64,000 nt of DNA from JADGGM01 sp025449955 (GCA_036554285.1 DATBNO010000039.1:75807-139806); one strand, 5' to 3'; counted from the stretch's first letter, positions 8,170 through 17,208 are shown. Numbers and translations: made by a program. The notes: a model not told the origin generated them from the sequence alone.

Positions 8170-9621
8170 ATGGCGACAGTCGCACGACCGCGGGTGGAAG
8201 ACGGGCCTAACGTACCGGAAGCCAACATTCAGCTTCCGTCCGTCCAGAGCTACGGACAGGTCACCGACGAGATCCGCCGCACGCTGAATCCGACCAAGGC
8301 CTGGCTCGCCGGGCTCCTGGTGGCGGTGGCGTGCCTCCTCATTGGACTCGGCGCCTGGATGTGGCAGGTCTACATGGGCCTGGGCGTGGCCGGCTATTCG
8401 CCACCGGTCATGTGGGGCGTCTACATCGTCACCTTCGTGTTCTGGGTCGGTATCGGACACGCCGGGACGCTGATCTCCGCGATCTTGTATCTCTTCCGCG
8501 CCGGGTTCCGCACCACGATTTACCGGTGCGCCGAAGCGATGACGGTGTTCGCGATCATGACGGCCGGATTGTTCCCGATTTTACACTTGGGACGGCCGTG
8601 GAAGTTCTTCTGGTTGATTCCGTACCCGAACTGGCGCCTCATCTGGCCGCAGTTCAAGAGTCCGTTAGTCTGGGACGTGTTCGCCATTCTCACGTACCTG
8701 ACCGTGTCGGCGACGTTCCTCTATCTGGGACTCCTGCCCGACTTCGCGGCCTTGCGCGACCGCGAGCGCGATCCGCTCCGCAAGCGGATCTACGGCGTGC
8801 TCTCGTTCGGGTGGCGCAACTCGGACGTCGAGTGGCGGCACTTCGCGAGGGCGTATCTCTTCCTGGCCGCGTTCTCGACGCCGCTGGTGCTGTCGGTGCA
8901 CTCGACGGTGTCGTTCGACTTCGCAATGGCGAACACGCCTGGCTGGCACGCGACGTTGTTCGCGCCGTACTTCGTGGCCGGCGCGATCTTCTCCGGCATC
9001 GGCATGGTGTTCACGATCATCATCCCGATCCGGCGCTGGTTCAACCTCAAGCACTACGTCACGCTCAATCACCTCGACGCGGCCGCGAAGCTCTGCCTCT
9101 TCACGGCGCTCGTCGTGGCGACCGCGTACATCACCGAGTTCTTCATCGGGTGGTACGGCGGGAACGAGATCGAGCATTCGTTCTGGTACAACCGCGTGTT
9201 CGGGCAGTGGTGGTGGGCGGCGTGGATCATGCTCACGTGCAACACCATTCTCCCGCTCACACTGTTCTTCCAAAAACTGCGGCGGAACACGACGTGGTTG
9301 TTCACGCTGTCGTTGTTCATCAATCTCGGCATGTGGTTCGAGCGATTCGTGATTTTCGATCCGTCGCTCTCGCACGAGTTCGAGCCGTGGCAGTGGACCA
9401 GGTACGCGCCGACCTACGTCGACTGGTGCATTCTGCTCGGCAGCTTCGGCTGGTTCTCGATGTGGTTCCTGCTCTTCATCAAGAACTTCCCCGTGGTGGC
9501 CATCGCCGAGATCAAAGAAATCATCCCGCCGCCGCTCCGGTTGGCGCACGCGGTGGAAGGCATCGAGGTCACGGGCATGCACCTGGAGTACGAGCCGGAG
9601 ACTCCGGGGGAGCGCGATTGA
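8170..9621 (+). CDS. actC: Alternative complex III subunit C, NrfD-like quinol-binding membrane protein
   Basis: 483-residue polytopic protein with about ten hydrophobic helices, NrfD/PsrC type, one of two such subunits in alternative complex III and the likely quinol-oxidising one. The segment GIGHAGTLISAILYL and the conserved FPILHLGRPW are typical of ActC. A ribosome site (GGAG) lies within the actB end, 3 bases separate the genes, and the TGA stop overlaps the ATG of actD by one base, so expression is tightly coupled. Confidence 0.92.
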   Translation: MATVARPRVEDGPNVPEANIQLPSVQSYGQVTDEIRRTLNPTKAWLAGLLVAVACLLIGLGAWMWQVYMGLGVAGYSPPVMWGVYIVTFVFWVGIGHAGTLISAILYLFRAGFRTTIYRCAEAMTVFAIMTAGLFPILHLGRPWKFFWLIPYPNWRLIWPQFKSPLVWDVFAILTYLTVSATFLYLGLLPDFAALRDRERDPLRKRIYGVLSFGWRNSDVEWRHFARAYLFLAAFSTPLVLSVHSTVSFDFAMANTPGWHATLFAPYFVAGAIFSGIGMVFTIIIPIRRWFNLKHYVTLNHLDAAAKLCLFTALVVATAYITEFFIGWYGGNEIEHSFWYNRVFGQWWWAAWIMLTCNTILPLTLFFQKLRRNTTWLFTLSLFINLGMWFERFVIFDPSLSHEFEPWQWTRYAPTYVDWCILLGSFGWFSMWFLLFIKNFPVVAIAEIKEIIPPPLRLAHAVEGIEVTGMHLEYEPETPGERD

Positions 9622-10121
9622 TGGAAGGCATCGTCGGAGTATTTCGCGAGCTCGACTCGACGGTCGATGCGGTCCAAGCGGTCAAGAAGCTCAAGGCCGG
9701 CGACATCCGCGTCTATTCGCCGGCGCCGCGCCACGAGCTCGAGCACATTCTGCACACGGGGCCGAGCATCGTTAGGCGATACACGCTCATCGGCGGCCTC
9801 CTCGGCGCCACGTTCGGCTACTGGATTCCGATCTGGGTCTCGGACTACTGGCCGCTCGTCGTGGGCGGGAAAGTGGTGCCGTCGTGGGTGCCGTACACGA
9901 TCATCAGCTTCGAGCTCATGGTCCTCATCGGCTCGCTGGCCACCGTGTTGGGCTTGTTCGTCGTCTCGCGCATTCCGCGCATCACCATGACGGTGGGCTA
10001 CGACGAGCGATTCAGCGACGCGCATTTCGGCGTCTGGGTGGAGTGCCCGCCCGACCGGCAGGCCGACGTCAAGGATGCGCTCACGAAGCACGGGGCGGTG
10101 GAGGTGCGCGGTGAACAGTAA
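9621..10121 (+). CDS. actD: Alternative complex III subunit D (DUF3341)
   Basis: 166 residues matching the DUF3341/ActD layout: an N-terminal ferredoxin-like lobe starting MEGIVGVFREL, two transmembrane helices (~residues 60-80 and 97-120) joined by a short loop, and a C-terminal alpha-beta lobe (FGVWVECPPDRQADVKDAL). ActD is a structural membrane subunit of the complex. ATG 9621 overlaps the actC stop; the gene runs into actE with a short overlap. Confidence 0.9.
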   Translation: MEGIVGVFRELDSTVDAVQAVKKLKAGDIRVYSPAPRHELEHILHTGPSIVRRYTLIGGLLGATFGYWIPIWVSDYWPLVVGGKVVPSWVPYTIISFELMVLIGSLATVLGLFVVSRIPRITMTVGYDERFSDAHFGVWVECPPDRQADVKDALTKHGAVEVRGEQ

Positions 10122-10887
10122 GGCGTTAGGCACCGTCCGCATCGCCGCGATCCTCGCGGTGACCCTGGCCGCCACCGGGTGCGAGTGGTTCACGGACTTC
10201 AAGCAGCAGCCCAAGATCAAGCCGTGGCAGTGGCAGTACGCGGGCGACACGGTCACCCCGATGCGCGGCTCGCCGATGTACTCGGTGCCGCTCACCGGCA
10301 ATCCGGAGCCGGCGTACGTCGTGTCCTACCAGCAGCTGCCGGGCACGATCGACTCGATGTCCAACCTGCAGAACCCGCACGCGCCAACGGCCGCGTCGTT
10401 GGACAACGGCCGCAAGTATTTCCAGATCAACTGCGCGGTGTGTCACGGCGTGGCGGGGCGGGGCAACGGCACCGCCGAAAAGTACGGTGTGCCGGCGCCT
10501 AACTTGCTCATCGACATCACGAAGAATCGCACCGACGGCTACATCTACGGCATGATCCGCAACGGACGCGGATTGATGCCGACGTACGACCGTATCGAAG
10601 ACATGGATCGCTGGGACGTCGTGAATTACGTCCGCGCGCTGCAAGGCAAGATTCCGGGCGTGACGGCCGACACGTCGCCGGCCGGATTCCCGGGACAAAA
10701 CGGACGCTCGGTGCCGGGCTATACGCGCACCGGCCCGACGCGTCCAGCTCCGTATCGACCGCAGGACATGGCGGCGTGGATGTCGGAGCTCGAGGACACG
10801 GCGGCGTTGCCGGCACAAGCACCGGCGCCATCCGACAGCGCGAGCACTGCCAAGCCGCAAGCCGCACCCAAGGGAGCCCGCCCGTGA
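10111..10887 (+). CDS. actE: Alternative complex III subunit E, monoheme cytochrome c lipoprotein
   Basis: 258 residues. GTG 10111 gives a clean lipoprotein signal with lipobox ATGC. The mature part carries one CXXCH heme site (CAVCHG) followed by GNGTAEKYGVPAPNL and a candidate axial methionine in LMPTYD, the usual ActE cytochrome c pattern. It probably hands electrons from ActA to a downstream oxidase. The C-terminal ~45 residues are alanine/proline rich. An earlier in-frame ATG at 10075 would put a basic extension inside actD and was rejected. Confidence 0.9.
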   Translation: MNSKALGTVRIAAILAVTLAATGCEWFTDFKQQPKIKPWQWQYAGDTVTPMRGSPMYSVPLTGNPEPAYVVSYQQLPGTIDSMSNLQNPHAPTAASLDNGRKYFQINCAVCHGVAGRGNGTAEKYGVPAPNLLIDITKNRTDGYIYGMIRNGRGLMPTYDRIEDMDRWDVVNYVRALQGKIPGVTADTSPAGFPGQNGRSVPGYTRTGPTRPAPYRPQDMAAWMSELEDTAALPAQAPAPSDSASTAKPQAAPKGARP

Positions 10888-12218
10888 GTACGCACGCGCA
10901 CACCGATCGAGACATGCCCAGCCGGGAGGAGTTGGTCCGGCTGACGTCCAAGCCGATGCCGCGTTGGGTGACGACCGTGAGCACGCTGTTCGCCGTGATC
11001 GGCGCGGTCGTGTTCCTCATCGGCGCGTTCACCAATCAGGACCGCGTCTGGCAGGCGCTGCACTTCAACTGGCTGTTCTTCGCCAGCGTGTCGCAGGCCG
11101 GCGTGATCGTGGTCGCCGTGCAGCGGATCACCACGGCGCGCTGGTCGCGCACCATCGTCCGGTTGATCGAGGGCTACGTGGCGTTCTTGCCCGTGGCGCT
11201 CGTGCTGCTCGTGCTGATCATGCTGGGCGGCTCGCACATCTTCCCGTGGTTCTCGGGCCAGGCGCCGATCGTGGAAAAGCAGTTCTGGCTGAGCCGCGGA
11301 TTCTTCGTGTCCCGCGAGATCGGGATGTTCCTGATTCTCACGGTGCTCAGCATCTGGTACATCTACAAGTGCGTGCGCCTCGACGTGGGGCTTCTGCCTA
11401 ACGATTCGGGCGCGGCGTGGGCCAAGGGGATCCGCGACCGCATGCGCCGCGGTTTCGGCGAAGAGCGCCGCGAGATCCACTCGACGCATTCGATGCAGGG
11501 CCGCCTCGCCGTGGTGCTGTGCCTGCTGTTCAACTTCTTCTATTTGATGCACTCCTGGGACCTGTCGATGTCGCTCGACATGTTCTTCCAGAGCACGATG
11601 TACGGCTGGTGGTTCTACATGGGCGCGTGGCTCGCCGCGCTCATGTCGTGGTCGCTGCTCGTGATGTGGTGGCGCAAGCACCTCGCGGCCGACGATCTCA
11701 TCACTGAACACCACTTCCACGACCTCGGCAAGTTAGGCTTTGCGTTCACGGCGTTCTGGGGCTACCTGACGTTCGCCCAGTACCTCGTGATCTGGTACGG
11801 CAACATGCCGGAAGAGACGCACTGGTTCCACGGCCGTCTCGAGGCGCCGTGGGAGTGGGCGACGCTGGCGATCGTATTCCTCGTGTTCGTGATCCCGTTC
11901 TTCGGGTTGCTGTCGCGCGCGGCCAAAGTGTATTTGCCGACGTTCTTCCTGTTCGCGCTCAGCAGCGTGGTGGGCATCTGGTTGCTGCGCTACATCGAGG
12001 TGTATCCGTCCCTGCACTCGGACTCGCCGCACTTCCTGTTCGGCATCTGGGAGATCGGCATCACGCTCGGCTTCCTCGGGCTGTGGGGCTTGAGCTACCG
12101 GGCCTTCATGGATGCCTTCCCGCGCCTCCGCGTGACGATGATGACATCGCCCTATCGCGACGAGGTCCAGGTTCCCGTGAATCCCGAGACGATGGAGCCG
12201 CTGCCGGCGCACGAGTAG
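10884..12218 (+). CDS. actF: Alternative complex III subunit F, NrfD-like membrane protein
   Basis: 444-residue second NrfD-type integral membrane subunit with about ten helices. Start GTG 10884 overlaps the actE stop (GTGA), giving MSTHAHTDRDMPSREELVR before the first helix. It ends the operon: an intrinsic terminator follows at 12241-12266. No heme-copper oxidase gene follows in this window, so the electron acceptor must be encoded elsewhere. Confidence 0.9.
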   Translation: MSTHAHTDRDMPSREELVRLTSKPMPRWVTTVSTLFAVIGAVVFLIGAFTNQDRVWQALHFNWLFFASVSQAGVIVVAVQRITTARWSRTIVRLIEGYVAFLPVALVLLVLIMLGGSHIFPWFSGQAPIVEKQFWLSRGFFVSREIGMFLILTVLSIWYIYKCVRLDVGLLPNDSGAAWAKGIRDRMRRGFGEERREIHSTHSMQGRLAVVLCLLFNFFYLMHSWDLSMSLDMFFQSTMYGWWFYMGAWLAALMSWSLLVMWWRKHLAADDLITEHHFHDLGKLGFAFTAFWGYLTFAQYLVIWYGNMPEETHWFHGRLEAPWEWATLAIVFLVFVIPFFGLLSRAAKVYLPTFFLFALSSVVGIWLLRYIEVYPSLHSDSPHFLFGIWEIGITLGFLGLWGLSYRAFMDAFPRLRVTMMTSPYRDEVQVPVNPETMEPLPAHE

Positions 12219-12240
12219 TCGCCGCCGCGCGCGGGAGCTA

Positions 12241-12266
12241 AAAGGGCCGCCTAACGGCGGCCCTTT
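12241..12266 (+). terminator. Intrinsic terminator after actABCDEF
   Basis: Perfect 10-base stem AAAGGGCCGC / GCGGCCCTTT with loop CTAACG, 22 bases after the actF stop. The U-tract is short (TTT). The left arm and loop together contain a copy of the dispersed GCCTAAC heptamer. Confidence 0.85.
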
Positions 12267-12523
12267 GCGTTGGGGCTGGCTGCTCGTACGCACCGAGTCG
12301 ATCGTTGAACAAGCTCACGCTGGTGTGCTCCTCTGCAGTTGGTCAAAAGGATGGCAAAAGTGATGCAAGAGATGAAGAAGATTGCCGCGGTGCGGCGGCG
12401 AGCGCATCGCGCACGCGCGTGAAATCACCCAGGTGCGTGCGCCGGGTTTTTGGATGTGCACCGAGCCGATCTTCTCCATCCCTCGCAAACACTTCAGGTG
12501 TCCCTCAACTTGTGTCGAACAAA
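12267..12523. other. Intergenic stretch between actF terminator and trxC
   Basis: About 257 bases with no convincing gene. A tiny open frame at 12351-12422 (23 codons, MAKVMQEMKKIAAVRRRAHR..., very basic) follows an AAAAGG that could act as a ribosome site, but nothing else supports it. Two imperfect 17-base copies of GAACAA(G/A)CT(C/A)ACGCTG occur at its two ends (near 12307 and 12517). Confidence 0.4.
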
Positions 12524-12982
12524 CTAACGCTGCGCGAGCGCCTCGAGCCGACCCTTGGGCACCGCGCCCACTTCGCGTTGCACTTCGCGGCCGCCACGGA
12601 ACAGGATCGTCGTCGGGATACCCCGCACGTTGTACTCTTCCGATGTGCGCGGCGCGAGATCCGTGTTGACCTTCGTGACGAGCAGCGTGCCAACGTGGCT
12701 CGCCGCGACTTCGTCCAGGAGCGGCGCCATCATTTTGCACGGGCCGCACCAATCGGCGTAGAAGTCGACCAGCACCGGCACGTCCGTCTCGCTGATCGTG
12801 CGCTGAAACGATTCGTCGTCGATGGCGAGCGGCCGATCCAGGAGCAGCGGCTTCGCGCAGTTGCCGCACTTGGGGCGGTCGCTCACACGTGACGCCGCGA
12901 CGCGGTTCCAGGTGCGACAGAACGGGCACCGCACGGTGAGGTGCTGTGTCGCCGCGCTCGCGTCGGTGGACTGGGTGCTCAT
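12524..12982 (-). CDS. trxC: Thioredoxin 2 (TrxC type) with N-terminal zinc ribbon
   Basis: 152 residues. The N-terminal ~45 residues hold two CxxC pairs (CPFC and CGNC), the zinc-binding ribbon that separates TrxC from ordinary thioredoxin. The thioredoxin fold follows, with active site WCGPCK and the cis-proline in RGIPTT. It reduces protein disulfides in the cytoplasm and could serve the peroxiredoxins in this window; a thioredoxin reductase gene is at 57192. It is transcribed towards the act terminator, away from tRNA-Ala. Confidence 0.92.
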   Translation of the reverse strand: MSTQSTDASAATQHLTVRCPFCRTWNRVAASRVSDRPKCGNCAKPLLLDRPLAIDDESFQRTISETDVPVLVDFYADWCGPCKMMAPLLDEVAASHVGTLLVTKVNTDLAPRTSEEYNVRGIPTTILFRGGREVQREVGAVPKGRLEALAQR

Positions 12983-13060
12983 CGCCTGCTCCTGCGGGGG
13001 GGACCCGCGAAACGTAGAGCGCTCGATCGAATGGTGGAAGCACGCTCTGGCCGCTCTGCG

Positions 13061-13078
13061 CCGGTGATTTTATCTTTC
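13061..13078 (+). promoter_or_regulatory. Candidate promoter element before tRNA-Ala
   Basis: CCGGTGATTTTATCTTTC ends 9 bases before tRNA-Ala. TATCTT (13071-13076) is well placed for a -10 box with transcription starting just before the tRNA. Nearly the same string (one base shorter) occurs at 57089-57105 before trxB. No good -35 is visible. Confidence 0.45.
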
Positions 13079-13087
13079 CCGGGCATC

Positions 13088-13160
13088 GGGGCGTTAGCTC
13101 AGTTGGGAGAGCATTCGGTTTGCAACCGAAAGGTCGCGAGTTCGAACCTCGCACGCTCCA
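13088..13160 (+). tRNA. tRNA-Ala (anticodon TGC)
   Basis: 73 bases folding as a full cloverleaf: acceptor GGGGCGT/ACGCTCC, D-arm GCTC/GAGC, anticodon stem TTCGG/CCGAA with loop TTTGCAA, T-arm GCGAG/CTCGC with TTCGAAC. The third acceptor pair is G-T, the classic alanine identity element, which agrees with the TGC anticodon. CCA is not encoded. Confidence 0.96.
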
Positions 13161-13173
13161 TCGCCGATCACGC

Positions 13174-13206
13174 AGGCCTGGCGGATGCTGTGCCGCCGGG
13201 CCTTTT
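13174..13206 (+). terminator. Terminator after tRNA-Ala
   Basis: Stem AGGCCTGGCGG / CCGCCGGGCCT (one T-G pair) followed by TTTT, starting 13 bases after the tRNA. Confidence 0.8.
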
Positions 13207-13257
13207 GTGTAGTCCGTCTCCGCTCACGCGCCACGCGGAGGAACTCCGCTGAATCGA

Positions 13258-14769
13258 TTGGCCAGCCGGCGATCGCGTTTCACCCGCATCGCGCCGTTCG
13301 TCGCCGTGCTCGTCGCCGGACTGGCGATTCCGCGCGACGCATTCGCGCATCTGGTTCTCGTGTCGAGCGCGCCGCCGGCCGGCTCGACGCTCGACGCCGC
13401 CCCCGCGGCGATCGGATTGTCGTTCAGCGAGGATCCGCAGCTCGGCGCGACGCACATCGAAGTCGTGAACGCCGCGGGCGCGCGCGTGGACTCGGGCGCG
13501 CCGCGCCTCGTGCAGATTCCCAAACACACGCTCGAGATCGGGCTCACCGGCTCGCTCGCACCCGGCAAGTACGCCGTTCGCTGGCGCAGCACGTCAGATG
13601 ATGGACACCCGGTGCACGGCGCGTTCACGTTCACGATCGCCGCGCGTGCCGCGTCGCTTCCTCCTGCCGCGCCGGTCGCCGCGCCTCAGACCCACGCGCC
13701 CGCCGCATCGGATTCGATGGCCATGGACACGAGCGAGGTCCAAGGGTTCGACGTCGGATCGCCGCTCTACGTGGTGATACGCTGGCTCGGATTCGTGGCG
13801 ATGCTTGCGTTAGTCGGGTCGGTCGTGCTGGCGCGATGGATCACACCGCGCGCGGCCGCCGGTCGTCCCGACCTGGCGCGGCGCGTGGGCGTGCAGGCGG
13901 CGACCGTCCTGCGCATGGCGGCAGTGCTGCTCGTGATCCACGCCGCGTGCCGGCTCGCCGCGCAAGTCGCGGCGCTTCGCGGCAATCCGCCGATGCCCGT
14001 CGACGTGCGCGGGATTCTCACGACGACCGTCTGGGGATGGGCGTGGCTGTTCGAGGTGGCGGGCGCGATGGTGGCGATCGCAGCGGCCGTCAAAGGCGAC
14101 GCCGCGCGCTGGCGCATCGCGGGCGTGTCGGCGCTCGTGCTCGCGCTGTCGTTCTCGTTCAGCGGGCACGCGGCTGCCGCGACGCACCTGCGCGTGCTCG
14201 CCGTGTCGTCCGACGCGCTCCACATTCTGGCCGCCGGCTGTTGGTTAGGCACGCTGTTGAGCGTGGCGATCGTGGCCATGCCGGCGTGCCTCGCGCGGCC
14301 GGACGCCGAGCGGGGCGCGGCGGCCGCGGATTTCATCAACGCGTTCTCGCCGGTCGCGTTGGCATCGGCGACGGTGGTCGGGATCACGGGCGTGGTGGCG
14401 GCGTGGCTCCGTCTCGGGAGCTGGCACGCGTTCGCCGACACCGACTACGGACGCACGCTGCTCATCAAGCTTGCGTTGGTCGCGACGGTGCTGTGCCTCG
14501 GCGCGATCAATTGGCGCATCATGCGCCCAGCGTTAGGCACCGACGCCGCGGCCCGGCGGCTCCGCCGGTCCGCGGCGCTCGAGCTCATCGCCGCGGCGGC
14601 CGTGCTCGCCGCGACCGCCGTCCTGGTCGCGTCGAGCCCGCCCGCCGACATGGACATGTCGCGCGCTCAACCCGCGCGCGCGCCGAGCACGGCGTCGCCA
14701 TCGCCGGTGCCGGCCGACGCCGATGGAATCGCGATGCGCGCCCGCGTACCGCGCGCCGCGGGCACGTAG
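13258..14769 (+). CDS. CopC-CopD fusion, copper-binding and copper transport protein
   Basis: 503 residues. A signal peptide ends at AFA, so the mature protein starts with histidine (HLVLVSSAPPAGSTL), as in CopC where the N-terminal histidine binds copper(II). The second histidine site (DDGHPVHGAF) is also present. After a linker (~residues 130-165), residues ~165-465 form eight or so membrane helices of the CopD/YcnJ type. The protein probably takes up or handles copper at the inner membrane. TTG 13258 is the listed start; GGAGGAA at 13237-13243 is better spaced for an in-frame CTG at 13249, so the first residues are uncertain. The 3' end overlaps the opposite-strand kinase gene by 103 bases. 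Confidence 0.82.
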   Translation: MASRRSRFTRIAPFVAVLVAGLAIPRDAFAHLVLVSSAPPAGSTLDAAPAAIGLSFSEDPQLGATHIEVVNAAGARVDSGAPRLVQIPKHTLEIGLTGSLAPGKYAVRWRSTSDDGHPVHGAFTFTIAARAASLPPAAPVAAPQTHAPAASDSMAMDTSEVQGFDVGSPLYVVIRWLGFVAMLALVGSVVLARWITPRAAAGRPDLARRVGVQAATVLRMAAVLLVIHAACRLAAQVAALRGNPPMPVDVRGILTTTVWGWAWLFEVAGAMVAIAAAVKGDAARWRIAGVSALVLALSFSFSGHAAAATHLRVLAVSSDALHILAAGCWLGTLLSVAIVAMPACLARPDAERGAAAADFINAFSPVALASATVVGITGVVAAWLRLGSWHAFADTDYGRTLLIKLALVATVLCLGAINWRIMRPALGTDAAARRLRRSAALELIAAAAVLAATAVLVASSPPADMDMSRAQPARAPSTASPSPVPADADGIAMRARVPRAAGT

Positions 14770-15749
14770 GACAGCGACCCGCCCAATTCATTCTGCACCA
14801 CCGCCCGCACGATCACGAGACCGCTGCCGCCTTCGGCCTTGGCCGGCATGCCGCGGCCATCGTCGGTCACGTCCAACTCTACCACGTTTGCCATCTGGCG
14901 AATCGTCACGTCCACCGTGCGCGCGTCGGCGTGCTTGAGCGCATTCGTGATCAACTCGTTGAGCACGATCGCCACCGCGCTCGCACTCCGCGCGGGCAGC
15001 GTGGCGCCGCCGTTCACGTCGCATCGCACCCGATCGCCGGCGCCGAACACGTCGAGCGCGCCGTTCGCCACCGCGCGCGCGAGCGAGGCCAGCTCCACCT
15101 CGCTCGCATGCGGCAACAGCGAATCCTGGAGCGCGGCCATGCTGCGCAACCGCGCGATTGCGACGTCGAGCGCTTCGGGCAGCTCGCGCGGCGGGACGCG
15201 GTGGCGCTCGAGAACGAGCAGCGCCTGTATTGCCGCGAGATTGTTGCGTACGCGATGCTGCAGTTCGCGCAGCAGCAAGGCGGTGGCTTCGGCATCGCGT
15301 CGCGCACGCTCGTAGAGTCGTCCGTTTTCCGCTGCGAGCTCGGCGAGCGTGGTGCTCAGGCGCGCCATCTCGCGCTCCGCGTGCCGAATGCGGACGAGCT
15401 CTTCGACGCGATCCGCAACCTCGGCCGCGGGCGTCGATGCACGGAGCCAGACGTCGGGCGCCGCTCCGTTAGGCCGCTGGCGCGGCGACGCCGTGAGCGC
15501 AACGATCGGCAGCATCGGCATTTGGAACCGGGTCTTGAGACGCCGCGCGATCGGAAGCACAATTGAACGTGTGGCCGCGACGATCACCGCATCCACGTGC
15601 TCGTCCACGGCCTCGACGGCTTCGGTCGTCGACGCATGTGCGACCCGGAAGCCCAACCGCTCGAGTGCACGCGCCAGTGCACGCGCCGCCGATGCGGCGC
15701 GCGCACGCGGATTCGCTGGCGCTACGACGACGATTCGCGTTTCTGACAT
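14667..15749 (-). CDS. HisKA_2-type sensor histidine kinase with degenerate receiver-like N-terminus
   Basis: 360 residues. Residues 1-110 look like a receiver-like fold (RIVVVAPANPR... VDAVIVAATRS) without a clear phosphorylatable aspartate cluster. A coiled segment leads to LLRELQHRVRNNLAAIQALL, the HisKA_2/HWE-type phosphoacceptor box, then an ATPase domain with NELITNALKHA and DDGRGMP. It is divergent, with 24 bases between, from the ANTAR response regulator, the same pairing as in EutW-EutV systems, so the two very probably form one phosphorelay. Its last 103 bases lie antisense to the copCD end. Confidence 0.82.
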   Translation of the reverse strand: MSETRIVVVAPANPRARAASAARALARALERLGFRVAHASTTEAVEAVDEHVDAVIVAATRSIVLPIARRLKTRFQMPMLPIVALTASPRQRPNGAAPDVWLRASTPAAEVADRVEELVRIRHAEREMARLSTTLAELAAENGRLYERARRDAEATALLLRELQHRVRNNLAAIQALLVLERHRVPPRELPEALDVAIARLRSMAALQDSLLPHASEVELASLARAVANGALDVFGAGDRVRCDVNGGATLPARSASAVAIVLNELITNALKHADARTVDVTIRQMANVVELDVTDDGRGMPAKAEGGSGLVIVRAVVQNELGGSLSYVPAARGTRARIAIPSASAGTGDGDAVLGARAG

Positions 15750-15773
15750 GTCGGAGCTCGCTAGCCGACCACG

Positions 15774-16520
15774 ATGACCGGCAAAGACGGACTACATCGA
15801 TCCGGGGGTCCGCCTCTTGCAGGCCCCACATCAACTCAAGATGCCACGACGGAGCCACCATTGCCATCGCCGCTACGAATCTTGATTGCTGAGGACGAAA
15901 GCGTCACCGCGCTGGGCCTCGAGCAAGATCTTCGCTCCCTCGGCCACAGCGTGATCGGCATTGCTGCCGATGGCGTCACCGCGGTTTCCATGGCGCGCAC
16001 ATTGAGCCCCGACCTTGTGCTGCTCGACGTGCGAATGCCGCACCTAACGGGGCTCGAAGCCGCGGAACGCATCCATCGCGACCGCCCGGTGCCGATCATC
16101 ATTGTCACCGCTTACAGCGATGCCGAGACGCTCGGACAAGCGGCGAGCATGCCGGTGTTTCACTATTTGGTGAAGCCGGTCACCGCTGCCCAACTGAGCG
16201 CCGCGATCGCGATCGCCGAAGCACGTCACGATGAATGGCTGCGGCAACGAAACGAGTCGGACGACCTGCGCAAACGTCTCGAAGATCGCAAGGTCATCGA
16301 ACGCGCTAAGGGAATTCTCATGGAGCGCGATTCGATCACCGAGAGCGCCGCGTACAAGGTGCTGCAGCGCACGAGCCAGAGTCGCAACATGACGATGGCC
16401 GAGTTGTCGCGCAGCTTGCTCGCGGCGGAAGAGCTCATTCGACCGCCGGCCAGCGCTCCGGCGAGAGGGGAACCGCGCCGTGAGGCGCAGCGTGAACCGC
16501 CGCGCCGCGAGGCGCCGTAA
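15774..16520 (+). CDS. Response regulator with ANTAR RNA-binding domain
   Basis: 248 residues. A receiver domain (residues ~35-150; acidic pocket AEDES, phosphoacceptor in LVLLDVRMPHL, lysine in LVKPV) is followed by an ANTAR domain (VIERAKGILMERDSITESAAYKVL...MAELSRSLL). ANTAR proteins bind paired RNA hairpins and prevent transcription termination when phosphorylated. The divergent HisKA_2 kinase is its likely partner. The ~35 residues before the receiver are unusual, so translation could start downstream (e.g. TTG near 15860). The C-terminal tail is rich in Arg, Pro and Glu. I could not identify its RNA target. Confidence 0.88.
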   Translation: MTGKDGLHRSGGPPLAGPTSTQDATTEPPLPSPLRILIAEDESVTALGLEQDLRSLGHSVIGIAADGVTAVSMARTLSPDLVLLDVRMPHLTGLEAAERIHRDRPVPIIIVTAYSDAETLGQAASMPVFHYLVKPVTAAQLSAAIAIAEARHDEWLRQRNESDDLRKRLEDRKVIERAKGILMERDSITESAAYKVLQRTSQSRNMTMAELSRSLLAAEELIRPPASAPARGEPRREAQREPPRREAP

Positions 16521-16591
16521 GGCCGCTCCCGTTGCCGGTCGGTCCGCCACGCTCTAGCTTGCGCGCACTCGACCAACGGAGAATCGCACCG

Positions 16592-17083
16592 ATGTCCGCA
16601 CCCGCTCCAGCAACCGCCACGCGCACGAGCCCGGTGGTTGGCGATGCCGCACCCGACTTCACCGCTGACTCGACGGCTGGATCGCCAGTCACCTTGTCGT
16701 CGTTCCGCGGCAAGAAGCGCGTGCTGATCGCGTTTTTCCCGCTCGCGTTCACGAGCACCTGCACGGCCGAGCTGTGCGACATGAGCGACGACTTCGATCA
16801 GTTCCTGGACAAGGATGTCGTCATCCTTCCCATCAGTGTCGACTCCGTCCCGACGCTGCGCGAGTTCAAGGCGAAGCACAATATGCGCGTCGATTTGGTG
16901 AGCGACTTCAAACGCGACATCTCGCGCGCGTACGGCGTGTTGATTCCCGATCGATTCTACTCTGAGCGTGCGTATTTCCTCGTCGGCACCGACGGGCGCA
17001 TCGCGTGGCGGCACATCGAGGAGAATCCCGGACAGAAGCGAACGAACGACGAGATCATGACACAGATCGGCGCCACGGCTTAG
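16592..17083 (+). CDS. Bcp-type peroxiredoxin
   Basis: 163 residues, AhpC/TSA fold. The active site reads PLAFTSTCTAELC: the peroxidatic cysteine in the P-x3-T-x2-C pattern, with a second cysteine five residues on, as in atypical two-cysteine Bcp enzymes. It reduces peroxides using thioredoxin. ATG 16592 follows a GGAG 11 bases upstream; an earlier in-frame ATG at 16532 adds 20 unlikely residues. Compare the cysteine-less-looking paralogue at 55895. Confidence 0.88.
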   Translation: MSAPAPATATRTSPVVGDAAPDFTADSTAGSPVTLSSFRGKKRVLIAFFPLAFTSTCTAELCDMSDDFDQFLDKDVVILPISVDSVPTLREFKAKHNMRVDLVSDFKRDISRAYGVLIPDRFYSERAYFLVGTDGRIAWRHIEENPGQKRTNDEIMTQIGATA

Positions 17084-17208
17084 CCGCGGCGGCGATCGAC
17101 GCGATGCCTCCAAGAAGAGGCGCACCGGCGCGCGTCGTTAGGCGCAGACTCCGCTGCCGCGCTCGACTCCGACCGACCCGCCGTCCCGGAACTTGTTGCC
17201 GATTTCAG

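Noticed and set aside
12351..12422. 23-codon basic peptide
   Set aside because: Too short and without context; noted only in the intergenic entry.
13091..13099. GCGTTAGC in tRNA-Ala as a heptamer variant
   Set aside because: These bases are the normal acceptor/D-arm of the tRNA.
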